Source of the DNA: Chaetoderma sp. LZ-2023a | Lineage: Eukaryota > Mollusca > Caudofoveata > Chaetodermatida > Chaetodermatidae | DNA length: 64,000 bases | Reading direction: 5' to 3' | Assembly (NCBI GenBank): GCA_034401795.1 | Contig: CM067373.1 | Location: 42,671,142 to 42,735,141 of the forward strand | Shown: positions 39,290-46,502 of the stretch, piece after piece | How the letters are laid out: each line of letters starts with the position of its first letter | Position numbering within the stretch: position 1 is the stretch's first letter | Notes under the pieces: generated by a model | What the model was told of the DNA's origin: nothing | Database searches by the model: none | The model's input: the letters and a program-made list of their open reading frames with translations, nothing else | Translations under genes and position numbers: made by a program

Positions 39290-39675
39290 AGTAGTGAAGC
39301 ATGCGGCTGTACGCTATTGCTCTAGAACAAAAGAATTGATGGGAACAATGGCGTACAGCTGCCCAGAGGTCGAGAACAATGGTGTACAGCCGCCCAGGGG
39401 TATGCGAACAATGGCGTACAGTGGTACATATTTGAGAGATTGGAGAACAATGACGTACAGCCACACACACTTGAGAAACTATTTTTAGTATATGTGAATC
39501 ATGGTAAAACCCAGTTGGACGTCCAAGATAATTTCTTGCTGAAAATTGTAACCCTTAAGTTGGGTATCTTACATTTTAACTTAGCAGTGCATGCCACCCT
39601 CCGTGGTTATCTCCCGTGGTAAAAATAATAGGTGGTCTGATAATAGGAGGTAATAGAGTAAAAGAGGTAGTCTTT
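39290..39675 (+). repeat. Left terminal inverted repeat
   Basis: The first about 385 bp match the reverse complement of the right end. By eye about 93% of the outer 255 positions agree; agreement then falls, with indels, to AATAGAGTAAAAGAGG near 39670. The outermost bases are AGTAGTGAAGC, and a 5'-AG start is usual for these elements. Inside are four direct copies of GAACAATGGCGTACAGC-like iterons (39343, 39374, 39406, 39445) plus one inverted copy near 39306. Confidence 0.9.
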
Positions 39676-39737
39676 AAAAAAACGAATTTTGAAACTGGGA
39701 GATTTATCATCAGTACCATATGGTTACACTAGCATAA

Positions 39738-39745
39738 TATAAATA
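39738..39745 (+). promoter_or_regulatory. TATA-like box
   Basis: TATAAATA lies about 40 bp before the ATG at 39786, where a pol II TATA box for the first ORF would sit. Sequence resemblance only. Confidence 0.4.
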
Positions 39746-39785
39746 TAAATAGTAATATTGCACTTTATCAGTCAGTACGTAAACA

Positions 39786-40031
39786 ATGTCAGGGTTATCC
39801 ATATTCGATGAAGCTGCACTAGCTGCTCACACTATGATAGCAAATATCGCTAGTCTGTGCAACGCTGATAAGGATAAGACACGTGCATTGTTTATGAGGA
39901 GCATGCAGTTCACTTTAAGAGATGGCATAATTAATGCGGGAAGAAATATACTCATGTCTGAAATTAGCAAGGGTTTATTAACCAAATATGGGATAGACAT
40001 AATACATTGGGTACGTGTATTATTGTTGTGA
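39786..40031 (+). CDS. Small Maverick ORF of unknown function (81 aa)
   Basis: I do not recognise the family. The product is 81 residues, mostly helical in composition, and starts at the first ATG after a TATA-like box. It contains a charged patch (NADKDKTRALF, residues about 31-41) and an amphipathic segment (INAGRNILMSEISKG). There is no signal peptide or obvious membrane span apart from a hydrophobic last few residues (VRVLLL). It lies between the left TIR and an iteron-rich stretch and is separated from the next gene by about 510 bp, unlike the tightly packed genes downstream. The TTGGGTACGT near its end could be a splice donor, but no acceptor was established. It may be a real early gene or a chance ORF. 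Confidence 0.4.
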   Translation: MSGLSIFDEAALAAHTMIANIASLCNADKDKTRALFMRSMQFTLRDGIINAGRNILMSEISKGLLTKYGIDIIHWVRVLLL

Positions 40032-40245
40032 GGTTACAATAATCGATGTCTTTCTCATTCGTAACTTAGTTATTTCATGCATTTCAAATCTTATATTAAC
40101 GCAAAAATATTTTGTCTGAAAGTTGATGGCATCCGCCATGAACTTACAGTCAGATAGTTTTCAAAAATATTTTGCGCATCCAGCGACAATACACATTGAC
40201 TTTAGTGTACTGAGGCTCACAGTTGTGTAATGGTTAAAAGTTGGT

Positions 40246-40490
40246 CGCATGCGTTATTGCTCATAAGTTACGTGTTGAGTGGTAGAAGACATTGTTTGTC
40301 TCACGTGTATACGATCGTTATTGATCAAACAACCGTGCACCATACATTCAAATTAAGCGCGTCTATGTATGTCATTGCAACACATATGTTCCTCTGTATG
40401 CCATTGAATGAGGAAACTTCTGGACGTCATTGTGTGTACGGTATTGTTCGCCAGATGGCGTTCAAACTGTATGCAGCTGTACGTCATTGT
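40246..40490 (+). promoter_or_regulatory. Iteron-like cluster upstream of the PC4-like gene
   Basis: ATTG-centred motifs resembling the inverted TIR iteron (GCTGTACGYCATTGTTC) occur near 40256, 40291, 40320, 40374, 40403, 40429, 40443 and 40486. The best matches are TGTACGGTATTGTTCG (about 40435) and GCAGCTGTACGTCATTGT (about 40473). Spacing is mostly 26-35 bp. The cluster ends about 10 bp before a TATA-like box, so it may be a promoter/operator or origin array bound by an element-encoded factor. That role is inference. Confidence 0.5.
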
Positions 40491-40499
40491 CACTAATGA

Positions 40500-40508
40500 T
40501 ATATAAAG
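40500..40508 (+). promoter_or_regulatory. TATA box for the PC4-like gene
   Basis: TATATAAAG lies about 37 bp before the ATG at 40545 and directly after the iteron cluster. Confidence 0.5.
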
Positions 40509-40544
40509 ACCATAGTTTCATGCTATGATTATTTGTTCTCCACG

Positions 40545-41069
40545 ATGGCACCTGATCCTTGCTTTAAATATTTAAATCGCTCAGCATTTTGGTGTGATCT
40601 TGGTAATTCGCGAAAAGCACGAACAATACGTTTTGGTGAAAAGTGGTGCATCGATCTATGTCAGTTTCATCCTGATGGTTATCCTACTAAACACGGTTTA
40701 TATCTCAGCATAGTAGTGCTTAAACAGCTGTTACAAATCATACCCAATCTTGAAGACGCGGTAAAACGCGTGCGCAAAAAAGGTGTACTATTTACATATT
40801 CATTGGACAATTCTGTTCACATTTCTATCTGTGACAAATTTCCGTGTATTGACATACGCTACTTTTTCTGCTCTTATGCAGAACCACGTCCCACATGTTG
40901 TGGTTTATACCTCCAAGACGCAGAGTGGGAATTATTGAAACAGAACACGAGTGATTTGCTGGCAGCATTACCTAACTTTTACGTACCTCCTGACGTGAGC
41001 GGTGACGTGCTGTTTAGCCCGAAACCTCAGTGCTTTTACGATGTGAAAAAAGACGAAGAGAGAACATGA
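40545..41069 (+). CDS. Protein with two PC4-like (p15 coactivator) domains
   Basis: The product has 174 residues. Two segments each look like the ssDNA-binding PC4/p15 fold. Residues about 27-73 contain IRFGEKWCIDLCQF and PTKHGLYLS, and residues about 91-140 contain CIDIRYFF and PTCCGLYL followed by an amphipathic helix. The PC4 signature is a DIR-type strand, then 'PTKKGISL', then a Trp/Leu helix, and the order and spacing fit in both copies. PC4-fold proteins bind single-stranded DNA and assist pol II transcription, so a role in element transcription or replication is likely but inferred. The first in-frame ATG is used. The stop overlaps the next start as ATGA. It is preceded by a TATA box and an iteron cluster. 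The frame is intact. Confidence 0.6.
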   Translation: MAPDPCFKYLNRSAFWCDLGNSRKARTIRFGEKWCIDLCQFHPDGYPTKHGLYLSIVVLKQLLQIIPNLEDAVKRVRKKGVLFTYSLDNSVHISICDKFPCIDIRYFFCSYAEPRPTCCGLYLQDAEWELLKQNTSDLLAALPNFYVPPDVSGDVLFSPKPQCFYDVKKDEERT

Positions 41070-41587
41070 GTGACATTCCATCCACTAGTGATTCCACAGA
41101 GATGTCTAATCATGCCACGCTTACTATGGACACTATATACCATGATTATTTTTTAAGCGATGATGAACTAAATATCACCGATGATGATAGTGACAAATTG
41201 TGTCACTATTGTAAAACTATATGTCAGCCACACCATTATTGTCCTACGGATCATACGCAAATGATTAGCCAGAACTTATTCACATTCATGCTGTGTGAAA
41301 AGATACATTCGTTGGTTGTGCGAGATTATTATGGTTGTCTAGTAAATCATCTGAGTCAACATGAATATTCTTGTTTATGGATTAATGTATACCTTAATCT
41401 AATTGGCAATTTTGAACTGTACAATGAGGCAGCATTATTAGAAATGGATGAATCCGAATATTGTGTTGAACTCGCCAGCCATTACAAGATATATGAACAT
41501 TGTACTGATCTGTACCGCATGTGTATGATGGAATGGTATAGGTACATTGTGGATGTAATATATGAAAAACAAATGTTATCGCCATAA
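41066..41587 (+). CDS. Acidic Cys-cluster protein of unknown function (173 aa)
   Basis: It starts within the stop of the upstream gene (ATGA overlap at 41066-41069), so the two are likely co-transcribed. The N-terminus is Ser/Asp/Glu-rich (SDDELNITDDDSD, residues 31-43) and is followed by a cysteine cluster CHYCKTICQPHHYC (Cys 46, 49, 53 and 59 with His 47, 56, 57) that could bind zinc. The remaining 110 residues are aromatic- and Cys-rich and helical. An acidic stretch next to CxxC recalls small regulatory proteins of DNA tumour viruses and adintoviruses, but no LxCxE motif is present, so no such function is claimed. The frame is intact. A polyadenylation signal lies about 115 bp after the stop. 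Confidence 0.6.
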   Translation: MSDIPSTSDSTEMSNHATLTMDTIYHDYFLSDDELNITDDDSDKLCHYCKTICQPHHYCPTDHTQMISQNLFTFMLCEKIHSLVVRDYYGCLVNHLSQHEYSCLWINVYLNLIGNFELYNEAALLEMDESEYCVELASHYKIYEHCTDLYRMCMMEWYRYIVDVIYEKQMLSP

Positions 41588-41589
41588 CA

Positions 41590-42030
41590 ATAATTAATAT
41601 TTTCTCTATGCGTGTATTAATTTATTTAGTTTTATTTTAAATTAATGGGGTTCTAAGCATTTAAAACATGCGCATTTCATTATGCACCTCAGCATACCTA
41701 AATAAAACGCCGTAATACGGTTGTGTTCAATTTCATGGTAAAATATACGCCGAATATGGTGTTTATTTTGTAACTATTTAAAGATGTCATAGATTTGTTC
41801 TTCTTAGTCGCGCAAGTATCTGATGTCATAATCATACACTTAAATGTTCATAGCATTTCTCCTAAGTCACGTCTCAAGTATCTGACATCACAATCATATT
41901 CTTAAATGATCATACGTCTCGGGTATCTGACATCGCAATCATAGCATTTCTCCTAATTTTACGTCACAATCATATTCTTAAATGATCATAGCATTTCTCC
42001 TAAGCTCTGAGCGTATACCTTTTTAGTCAT
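41590..42030. other. Intergenic spacer with AATAAA and short tandem repeats
   Basis: AATAAA occurs at 41701-41706, suitable as a poly(A) signal for the two upstream genes. At about 41800-42000 there are 3-4 imperfect copies of a block holding GTATCTGA, ATCACAATCATA, TTCTTAAATGATCATA and GCATTTCTCCTAA. This is the largest gap inside the gene cluster and probably carries the promoter of the late/morphogenetic genes (inference). Confidence 0.55.
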
Positions 42031-42032
42031 AC

Positions 42033-43010
42033 ATGGACGTACGCACAATGGTAACATCACTTTACTGCAATGCAGCGTTACGTCACCCATTTACTATGAT
42101 TGTCTGCGGACCGACGCAGTGCGGTAAAACTGAGATGATAAAAGCACTAATAAGAGATCCCTACGCCATTACTCCCCCTCCACAGAGGATTGTGCACTGC
42201 TATGGTGTGTGGCAAGACAGGTATAACGATTTGGCGAAAGAAGTTGAATTTAAAGAGGGTGTGAATGTTGAACTATACAGAAGTTGCAGAACATTGGTGG
42301 TACTCGACGATTTGATGAATAAATGCGACGAGAATGTGGCTGACCTATCTACAAAACGTTCTCATCATGAGAATTGTGGCGTAATATTTGTCGCACAAAA
42401 TCTGTTTCACAAGTCCCGTAGTCAACGTGACTTACCAGTTAACTGCCACTACATGGTATTGTTTAAGAATCCACGTGATGCATCATCTATTCGTTCTTTA
42501 TCTAATCAGATGTACCCAGCCAATACAAAGTATTTGATCGAATCATATAAAGATGCTACATGCGAACCTCACTCATATCTACTCCTAGATTTGAAACAGT
42601 CGACATCTGACAATATCAGACTACGTTCATCTGTCATCCGAAGGAGGGCTGCTACATTTACATACCTAAGAAAAATGGCATCACGTAAAATGGAATGCCA
42701 TTTACCTGTGCCGCAATATTTGGCTAAAGTAAAGCCTTCAATCAGAAATGATGTAATCAAACAGTGTTTGAATGAATTGGTGGATGTACTATGTGAATCA
42801 TGCCTAAACGTATTATGTGGAAATGTTCATCTCACTAAATCACGATGCAAGCAGCTGAGTAAATATAGAGGGAAAATGCGTATGCTGACTAGTCACGGAG
42901 TGCCATGCCCACGTAAAAGACAATTGCTACAAACAGGTGGATTTTTAGGAGCCTTATTACCAGCGGTGATCGGTACGCTAGTGCCATTAATTGGTAAACT
43001 GTTCACGTGA
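42033..43010 (+). CDS. FtsK/A32-type packaging ATPase joined to a GGFLGALL protein
   Basis: 325 residues, intact. Residues 1-200 are a viral genome-packaging ATPase of the HerA/FtsK (A32) superfamily: Walker A GPTQCGKT at 26-33, Walker B LVVLDDLM at 88-95, and a sensor-like VIFVAQN at 117-123, followed by the NPRDASSIRSL segment usual for Polinton ATPases. It would power DNA entry into capsids. From Met215 (ATG at 42675) the sequence changes to a basic, Cys-containing region ending in a hydrophobic tail with GGFLGALLPAVIGTLVPLIG (300-319). In related elements this is normally a separate small protein, possibly a virion component. No stop separates the two here, so this is either a genuine fusion or a lost stop. 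The next ATG is 4 nt after the stop. Confidence 0.88.
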   Translation: MDVRTMVTSLYCNAALRHPFTMIVCGPTQCGKTEMIKALIRDPYAITPPPQRIVHCYGVWQDRYNDLAKEVEFKEGVNVELYRSCRTLVVLDDLMNKCDENVADLSTKRSHHENCGVIFVAQNLFHKSRSQRDLPVNCHYMVLFKNPRDASSIRSLSNQMYPANTKYLIESYKDATCEPHSYLLLDLKQSTSDNIRLRSSVIRRRAATFTYLRKMASRKMECHLPVPQYLAKVKPSIRNDVIKQCLNELVDVLCESCLNVLCGNVHLTKSRCKQLSKYRGKMRMLTSHGVPCPRKRQLLQTGGFLGALLPAVIGTLVPLIGKLFT

Positions 43011-43014
43011 AAAG

Positions 43015-43878
43015 ATGGAACATACATGTAAAATCGCGCTAGTTCCTCATGAATTGATAGGTAATTTAAATGAACAGAGTGAAATATCTTTGCTACAGAC
43101 AGATCCATCAATACGTAAAGCTATTAGTCTCAACAACGAGATATCCAATATATTAGCTAGACACGATCTGACTGAGAATGAAAAAGCAAAATCGTATTCA
43201 CAAGTATTGGATAAGTATAGGCACTACTATCAGCAAACGCAAGAACAGCAATATCAGCCACCACCTCTGCAACCCATAACTAACTACGATGAGCTGCCCA
43301 TGCAAATACTTGAACATACGATGAGGGGAATACCAAAAACATACAAGACAAATGCCAGTGGAGTAATTGATATTTTACGTTCGGTTCCTGAACGTTTTAA
43401 CGTTAATGACCTTGGTGAAGTGACAATAGAGGGTACGTTTTTCCAAAAAAGTAATGTACTTGACCTGCATACAAATATCGTAGCACATGGCCGAAAACCT
43501 CTTTTTGCTGGTATGCACGATCAAGCGGAGGGAAAGTTTCTTAATCTGCTACGTGACCTAAACATACCCCATAAATTTGTAGCCCAAGACAAAATGATGA
43601 GACAGATATATAATGGCACAGAAAAGGATGATAGCGCCAGTGAGTACACGGCTACGCCAGTGAGTAAAAGAATACGTAGAAAGAGTTCTCTAGCAGGCAA
43701 CAGGAAGAAAAAGGAACATTCAATTCCGGTGTGGGTAAATTACGCATCTTTTGGTGGGAAAGAAAAGCTATATAATGCATTCAAGTGTAAAATACCGCGT
43801 AACTATATCGACAAATGGTTAAAACACCAAGAAGTATATACGCTACACAGACCATGGAGAACAAAGTTCGACAGGTAA
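43015..43878 (+). CDS. Polinton-type accessory protein continuous with integrase N-terminus
   Basis: From the ATG at 43015 (4 nt after the ATPase stop) the frame runs 287 codons to TAA 43876-43878. Residues 1 to about 234 match the pattern of a widespread Polinton protein of unknown role that usually lies near the ATPase: helical N-terminus with NNEISNILARHDLTENEKAK, a Gln/Pro-rich linker (YYQQTQEQQYQPPPLQP), then VPERFNVNDLGEVTIEG and LLRDLNIPHKFV, ending in a basic stretch (RIRRKSS, NRKKK). From about residue 235 the sequence is the integrase N-terminal region, with no stop or new start between. Two proteins are thus joined, either by natural fusion or by loss of an intergenic stop. Confidence 0.65.
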   Translation: MEHTCKIALVPHELIGNLNEQSEISLLQTDPSIRKAISLNNEISNILARHDLTENEKAKSYSQVLDKYRHYYQQTQEQQYQPPPLQPITNYDELPMQILEHTMRGIPKTYKTNASGVIDILRSVPERFNVNDLGEVTIEGTFFQKSNVLDLHTNIVAHGRKPLFAGMHDQAEGKFLNLLRDLNIPHKFVAQDKMMRQIYNGTEKDDSASEYTATPVSKRIRRKSSLAGNRKKKEHSIPVWVNYASFGGKEKLYNAFKCKIPRNYIDKWLKHQEVYTLHRPWRTKFDR

Positions 43879-44775
43879 AAAATAAGAGTTTCAGCTGTCG
43901 ATGAACTATGGCAGGCAGATCTATGCTCGATGGGTATGCTGGCAAAAGAGAACAACAATGTGTTATATTTGCTATGCATAGTTGACGCCCTTTCAAAATA
44001 AGCATGGGTGGAATGCCTGTTTAGTAAAATGTCTTCTGCAGTCAAGAAATGGGTAGAAACAATATTGGAGTGTACTGAGTGCCGCCCACATGCTATTCAA
44101 ACAGACAATAGGGATGAGTTCGTGAACTGTGTGATGAAGAAGTATTTGAAAGATAATGGAATACATTTCTACACTTCTCAAAATGAAATGAAAACAGCAA
44201 TAGTAGAGCATTATCAACGCACCCTGAAGGGTCGCATATACAGATACATGACGCATAAGAATATACGAAAGTATATTGATGTATTACCTGGTTTAGTCAT
44301 GGGGTACAAAAACACCACACATTCCAGCATGTGCATGGCTCCTTCTGAAGTCGACCGTAGTACTGAGTTAATCGCATGGAGAAATATATATGGAAAGAAG
44401 ACGAAGAAACATACCAAATCTAAAAACAGTCCTACTCAAGGCGACCATGTTAAAATATCACCAGCAAAAATGCTATTTGAAAAAGCATATCGTGGGCAGT
44501 GTAGGAGGGAATTGTTTAAGGTATGCGAGGTACTTACAGACAAATATCCATACTTATATAAATTAGAAGACTATGGAGGTGACCCAATTATTGGTACTTT
44601 TTTTCTTGATGTGATACAGCAAGTGATAGAAGAAAATGATAAAGAGTTCTCGGTGGAAAAAATACTTAAAAGTAGGAAGAATAAAAAGAGACAACGCAAG
44701 TATCTGGTAAAGTGTCTCGGTTACCTGGCTAAATTTAACACATGGGTTAATCAACTAAGTACTATACATCATTAA
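43717..44775 (+). pseudogene. Retrovirus-like integrase with chromodomain, two stops
   Basis: The order of parts is as in Maverick integrases: an N-terminal module with FGGKEKLYNAFK and WLKHQEVYTLHRPWRTKF, then the RNase-H-fold core with WQADLCSM (Asp codon 43918), IQTDNRDEFVN (Asp codon 44104) and AIVEHYQRTLK (Glu codon 44206), giving a DD(33)E triad, then a C-terminal chromodomain-like segment FSVEKILKSR and KYLVKC, ending FNTWV. In-frame TAA codons at 43876-43878 and 43999-44001 interrupt the protein before and inside the core. All three acidic residues are still encoded. The enzyme would join element ends to host DNA and create the 6-bp duplication. A chromodomain may bias insertion to particular chromatin. 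Stop at 44773-44775, 2 nt before the next ATG. Confidence 0.88.
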
Positions 44776-44777
44776 CA

Positions 44778-45119
44778 ATGGATGAATATATAGAGAGAAG
44801 ATCAGTTCAGAGCATGTGGCAAATGATGGGTTCGCGAGTACCGAAAGAAGAAATAGTTTACCTAGCTCAAATTATAATAATTTATATTATAATCATTACG
44901 TGTATCGTGAATCTGAGTATACAAAATGGGCAATCAGGCATATGGATATCGCATTTGAGTGGATGTTTAGGGTATATATTGCCTAGTCCATGCATAAAGA
45001 CGTCCATACATCATTCAACTCAGAATGAACGAGGATCAGTTTTACATAACCCTACATGCAATAGCAGTACCCAGTTCTTTCCAGACAATGAGATATCAGA
45101 GTTTAGAACTCATCTGTAA
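44778..45119 (+). CDS. Small two-span membrane protein
   Basis: Begins 2 nt after the integrase stop. Residues about 26-47 (IVYLAQIIIIYIIIITCIVN) form one very hydrophobic span, and about 55-72 (ISHLSGCLGYILPSP) a second. A small membrane protein with a similar 'LGYxLPNP' end accompanies capsid genes in many Polintons; its function is not known to me. The genuine product probably ended near residue 80 (about 45020-45030), just before the penton ATG at 45025. As it stands the frame continues into the frameshifted penton sequence and stops at TAA 45117-45119, so the natural stop appears to have been lost or displaced by a nearby indel. Confidence 0.6.
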   Translation: MDEYIERRSVQSMWQMMGSRVPKEEIVYLAQIIIIYIIIITCIVNLSIQNGQSGIWISHLSGCLGYILPSPCIKTSIHHSTQNERGSVLHNPTCNSSTQFFPDNEISEFRTHL

Positions 45120-46030
45120 AATCCATTAACATTAGATGGCGAATGGAAAGTGGGCCTCTCGAGTGTGCTATATCCGAGGAGTTGGCTTACTATTGCAGAG
45201 GAAAGTTTTGTTCAAATATATGCATTTACTAAGAAGAAGGTAAATAAGAAGAAGAAAGGTAGTGATGTGCCAGAAGAAATTAGCAAAGATGACATTAGTG
45301 CATTAGAAATAGAAAAGAAAAAGACAATGACTTTTCCATTAGTTTTAAAAGATGATTTCGGTAATCCACATCCTGCCGATCAGGGAAAACGGGCACAAAA
45401 TGACCGGGGAAAAGATGTGCAAAATGATCAAACAAATAATGTTGGTAAAAAACGTACACGTAGAAGCGAATATTATTATATGCAATCAGAACCTCCATTT
45501 ATCAGTGTGCCGAAACGGTACTATGCGGTGAAAAATATGGTAGACTATCTAAATGGACAGATAGAGACCAAGACAAGATTTAGACACAAATTTTTTTTTT
45601 TAATTTTCACTTGTATCACACGAATTTCATTTCTCTCACAGTTAAAGATAATTACGCTATACGATTAGGATGAGAAGTAGCAAATTTAATCGGATTCGAA
45701 GGAGGAAAAATACATATGGGACCTATAGACTTTAATGAATCATTTCGTTCGAATCATGAGGGTGGTCCTATGACTGCGTATATATACTGTGACGTAGTCT
45801 CACACAGCATTGTAGGCGATACTTCTGCACCACTACTCAGAGTGATACCTGTTTCTAGTACAGATGGAGGGAAAGATATATGTCAGTGGACGTTTCCTGA
45901 TATTCAATACCGAACTGTGTCAAAGAACTACATCGATACTATTGGAATACTTATAATGGATAGAACTGACACCAATGTACCATTCAAGGATGGAGCATCG
46001 CTGAGTGTACTCTGTCTGCATTTCAGGTGA
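45025..46030 (+). pseudogene. Penton (minor capsid, single jelly-roll) protein, broken
   Basis: The expected Polinton penton landmarks appear in order but in different frames: FYITL just after the ATG at 45025; STQFFPDNEISEF and, after a stop, LDGEWKVGLSSVLYPRSW (the typical 'FPDN...DGxWEVGLxxIxYP' N-terminal region); then in the last frame VANLIGF, AYIYCDVV, IVGDTSAPLLRVIPV and a C-terminal strand ending LCLHF. Breaks: a frame change near 45055, TAA at 45117-45119, a frame change at the T run 45591-45601, and TGA at 45671-45673. The protein would occupy capsid vertices. It is the most damaged gene of the element. The stop at 46028-46030 is followed 5 nt later by the next ATG. Confidence 0.75.
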
Positions 46031-46035
46031 AGACA

Positions 46036-46395
46036 ATGACAATGAGAGGGAGAATGAGTGCTCCAGCACTGGCGCATTACTATGCGAGTCAAGCGGGCCA
46101 TGGCCATATTCCAGTTTTTGTAGGCGCACATTACCAATCAGGGCATGGACTCAATAATATCTTAGGCAGATTATTACGTTCAGCAATACCTATCACAAAA
46201 AATGTAGCTAAATCTGTAGGAAAACAAGCACTTAGTGCTGGAATCAGCCTAGCTGAGGACATAACGGCAGGAACATTTTTTAAAACAGCATTAAAAGCAA
46301 GAGCTCGTGGTGTTGCCAGGTCTTTGATAATGGAAGCTGCAGCGGCAGTGTGTGGTGGTTTAAGACCACCTCAACCTAAACATAAAGAGGAATAA
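46036..46395 (+). CDS. Small Gly/Ala-rich basic pVI/core-like virion protein
   Basis: 119 residues from the first ATG (others at 46042 and 46054), intact. The N-terminus has HYYASQAGHGHIPVFVGAHY and QSGHGLNNILGRLLRSAIP, followed by amphipathic Ala/Lys-rich helices and a Lys-rich end. A protein of this type (YYxxQxGxG...GxxYQRGHGLG...LxxLFRxxxP) sits between penton and major capsid genes in many Polintons. The GLxxxLGxLLR amphipathic helix recalls membrane-active or core proteins of adenovirus-like particles, which is an analogy and not a demonstrated homology. Neighbours are the penton stop 5 nt before and the major capsid start about 107 nt after. Confidence 0.6.
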   Translation: MTMRGRMSAPALAHYYASQAGHGHIPVFVGAHYQSGHGLNNILGRLLRSAIPITKNVAKSVGKQALSAGISLAEDITAGTFFKTALKARARGVARSLIMEAAAAVCGGLRPPQPKHKEE

Positions 46396-46502
46396 TACAG
46401 GCAATGCTCAGTCAATGCATGCGATACCGAAGAGGAAGGGTCACAATAGATGGCCGAGAAAACAAGCTGATATCTTTAATTAACAAAAAGAACCCACAAA
46501 AC

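Noticed and set aside
38912-39488. ORFs of 112-190 codons rich in Ser, Ile, Val or Asp
   Set aside because: Trinucleotide microsatellite read in different frames, partly running into the left TIR.
40230-40496. 88-codon ORF upstream of the PC4-like gene
   Set aside because: No ATG-supported conserved protein. The region is better explained as an iteron cluster and promoter.
46404-46502. Upstream in-frame extension of the major capsid ORF
   Set aside because: The family's N-terminus begins near the CECSKSKLD motif just after the ATG at 46503, and the extension does not resemble capsid sequence.
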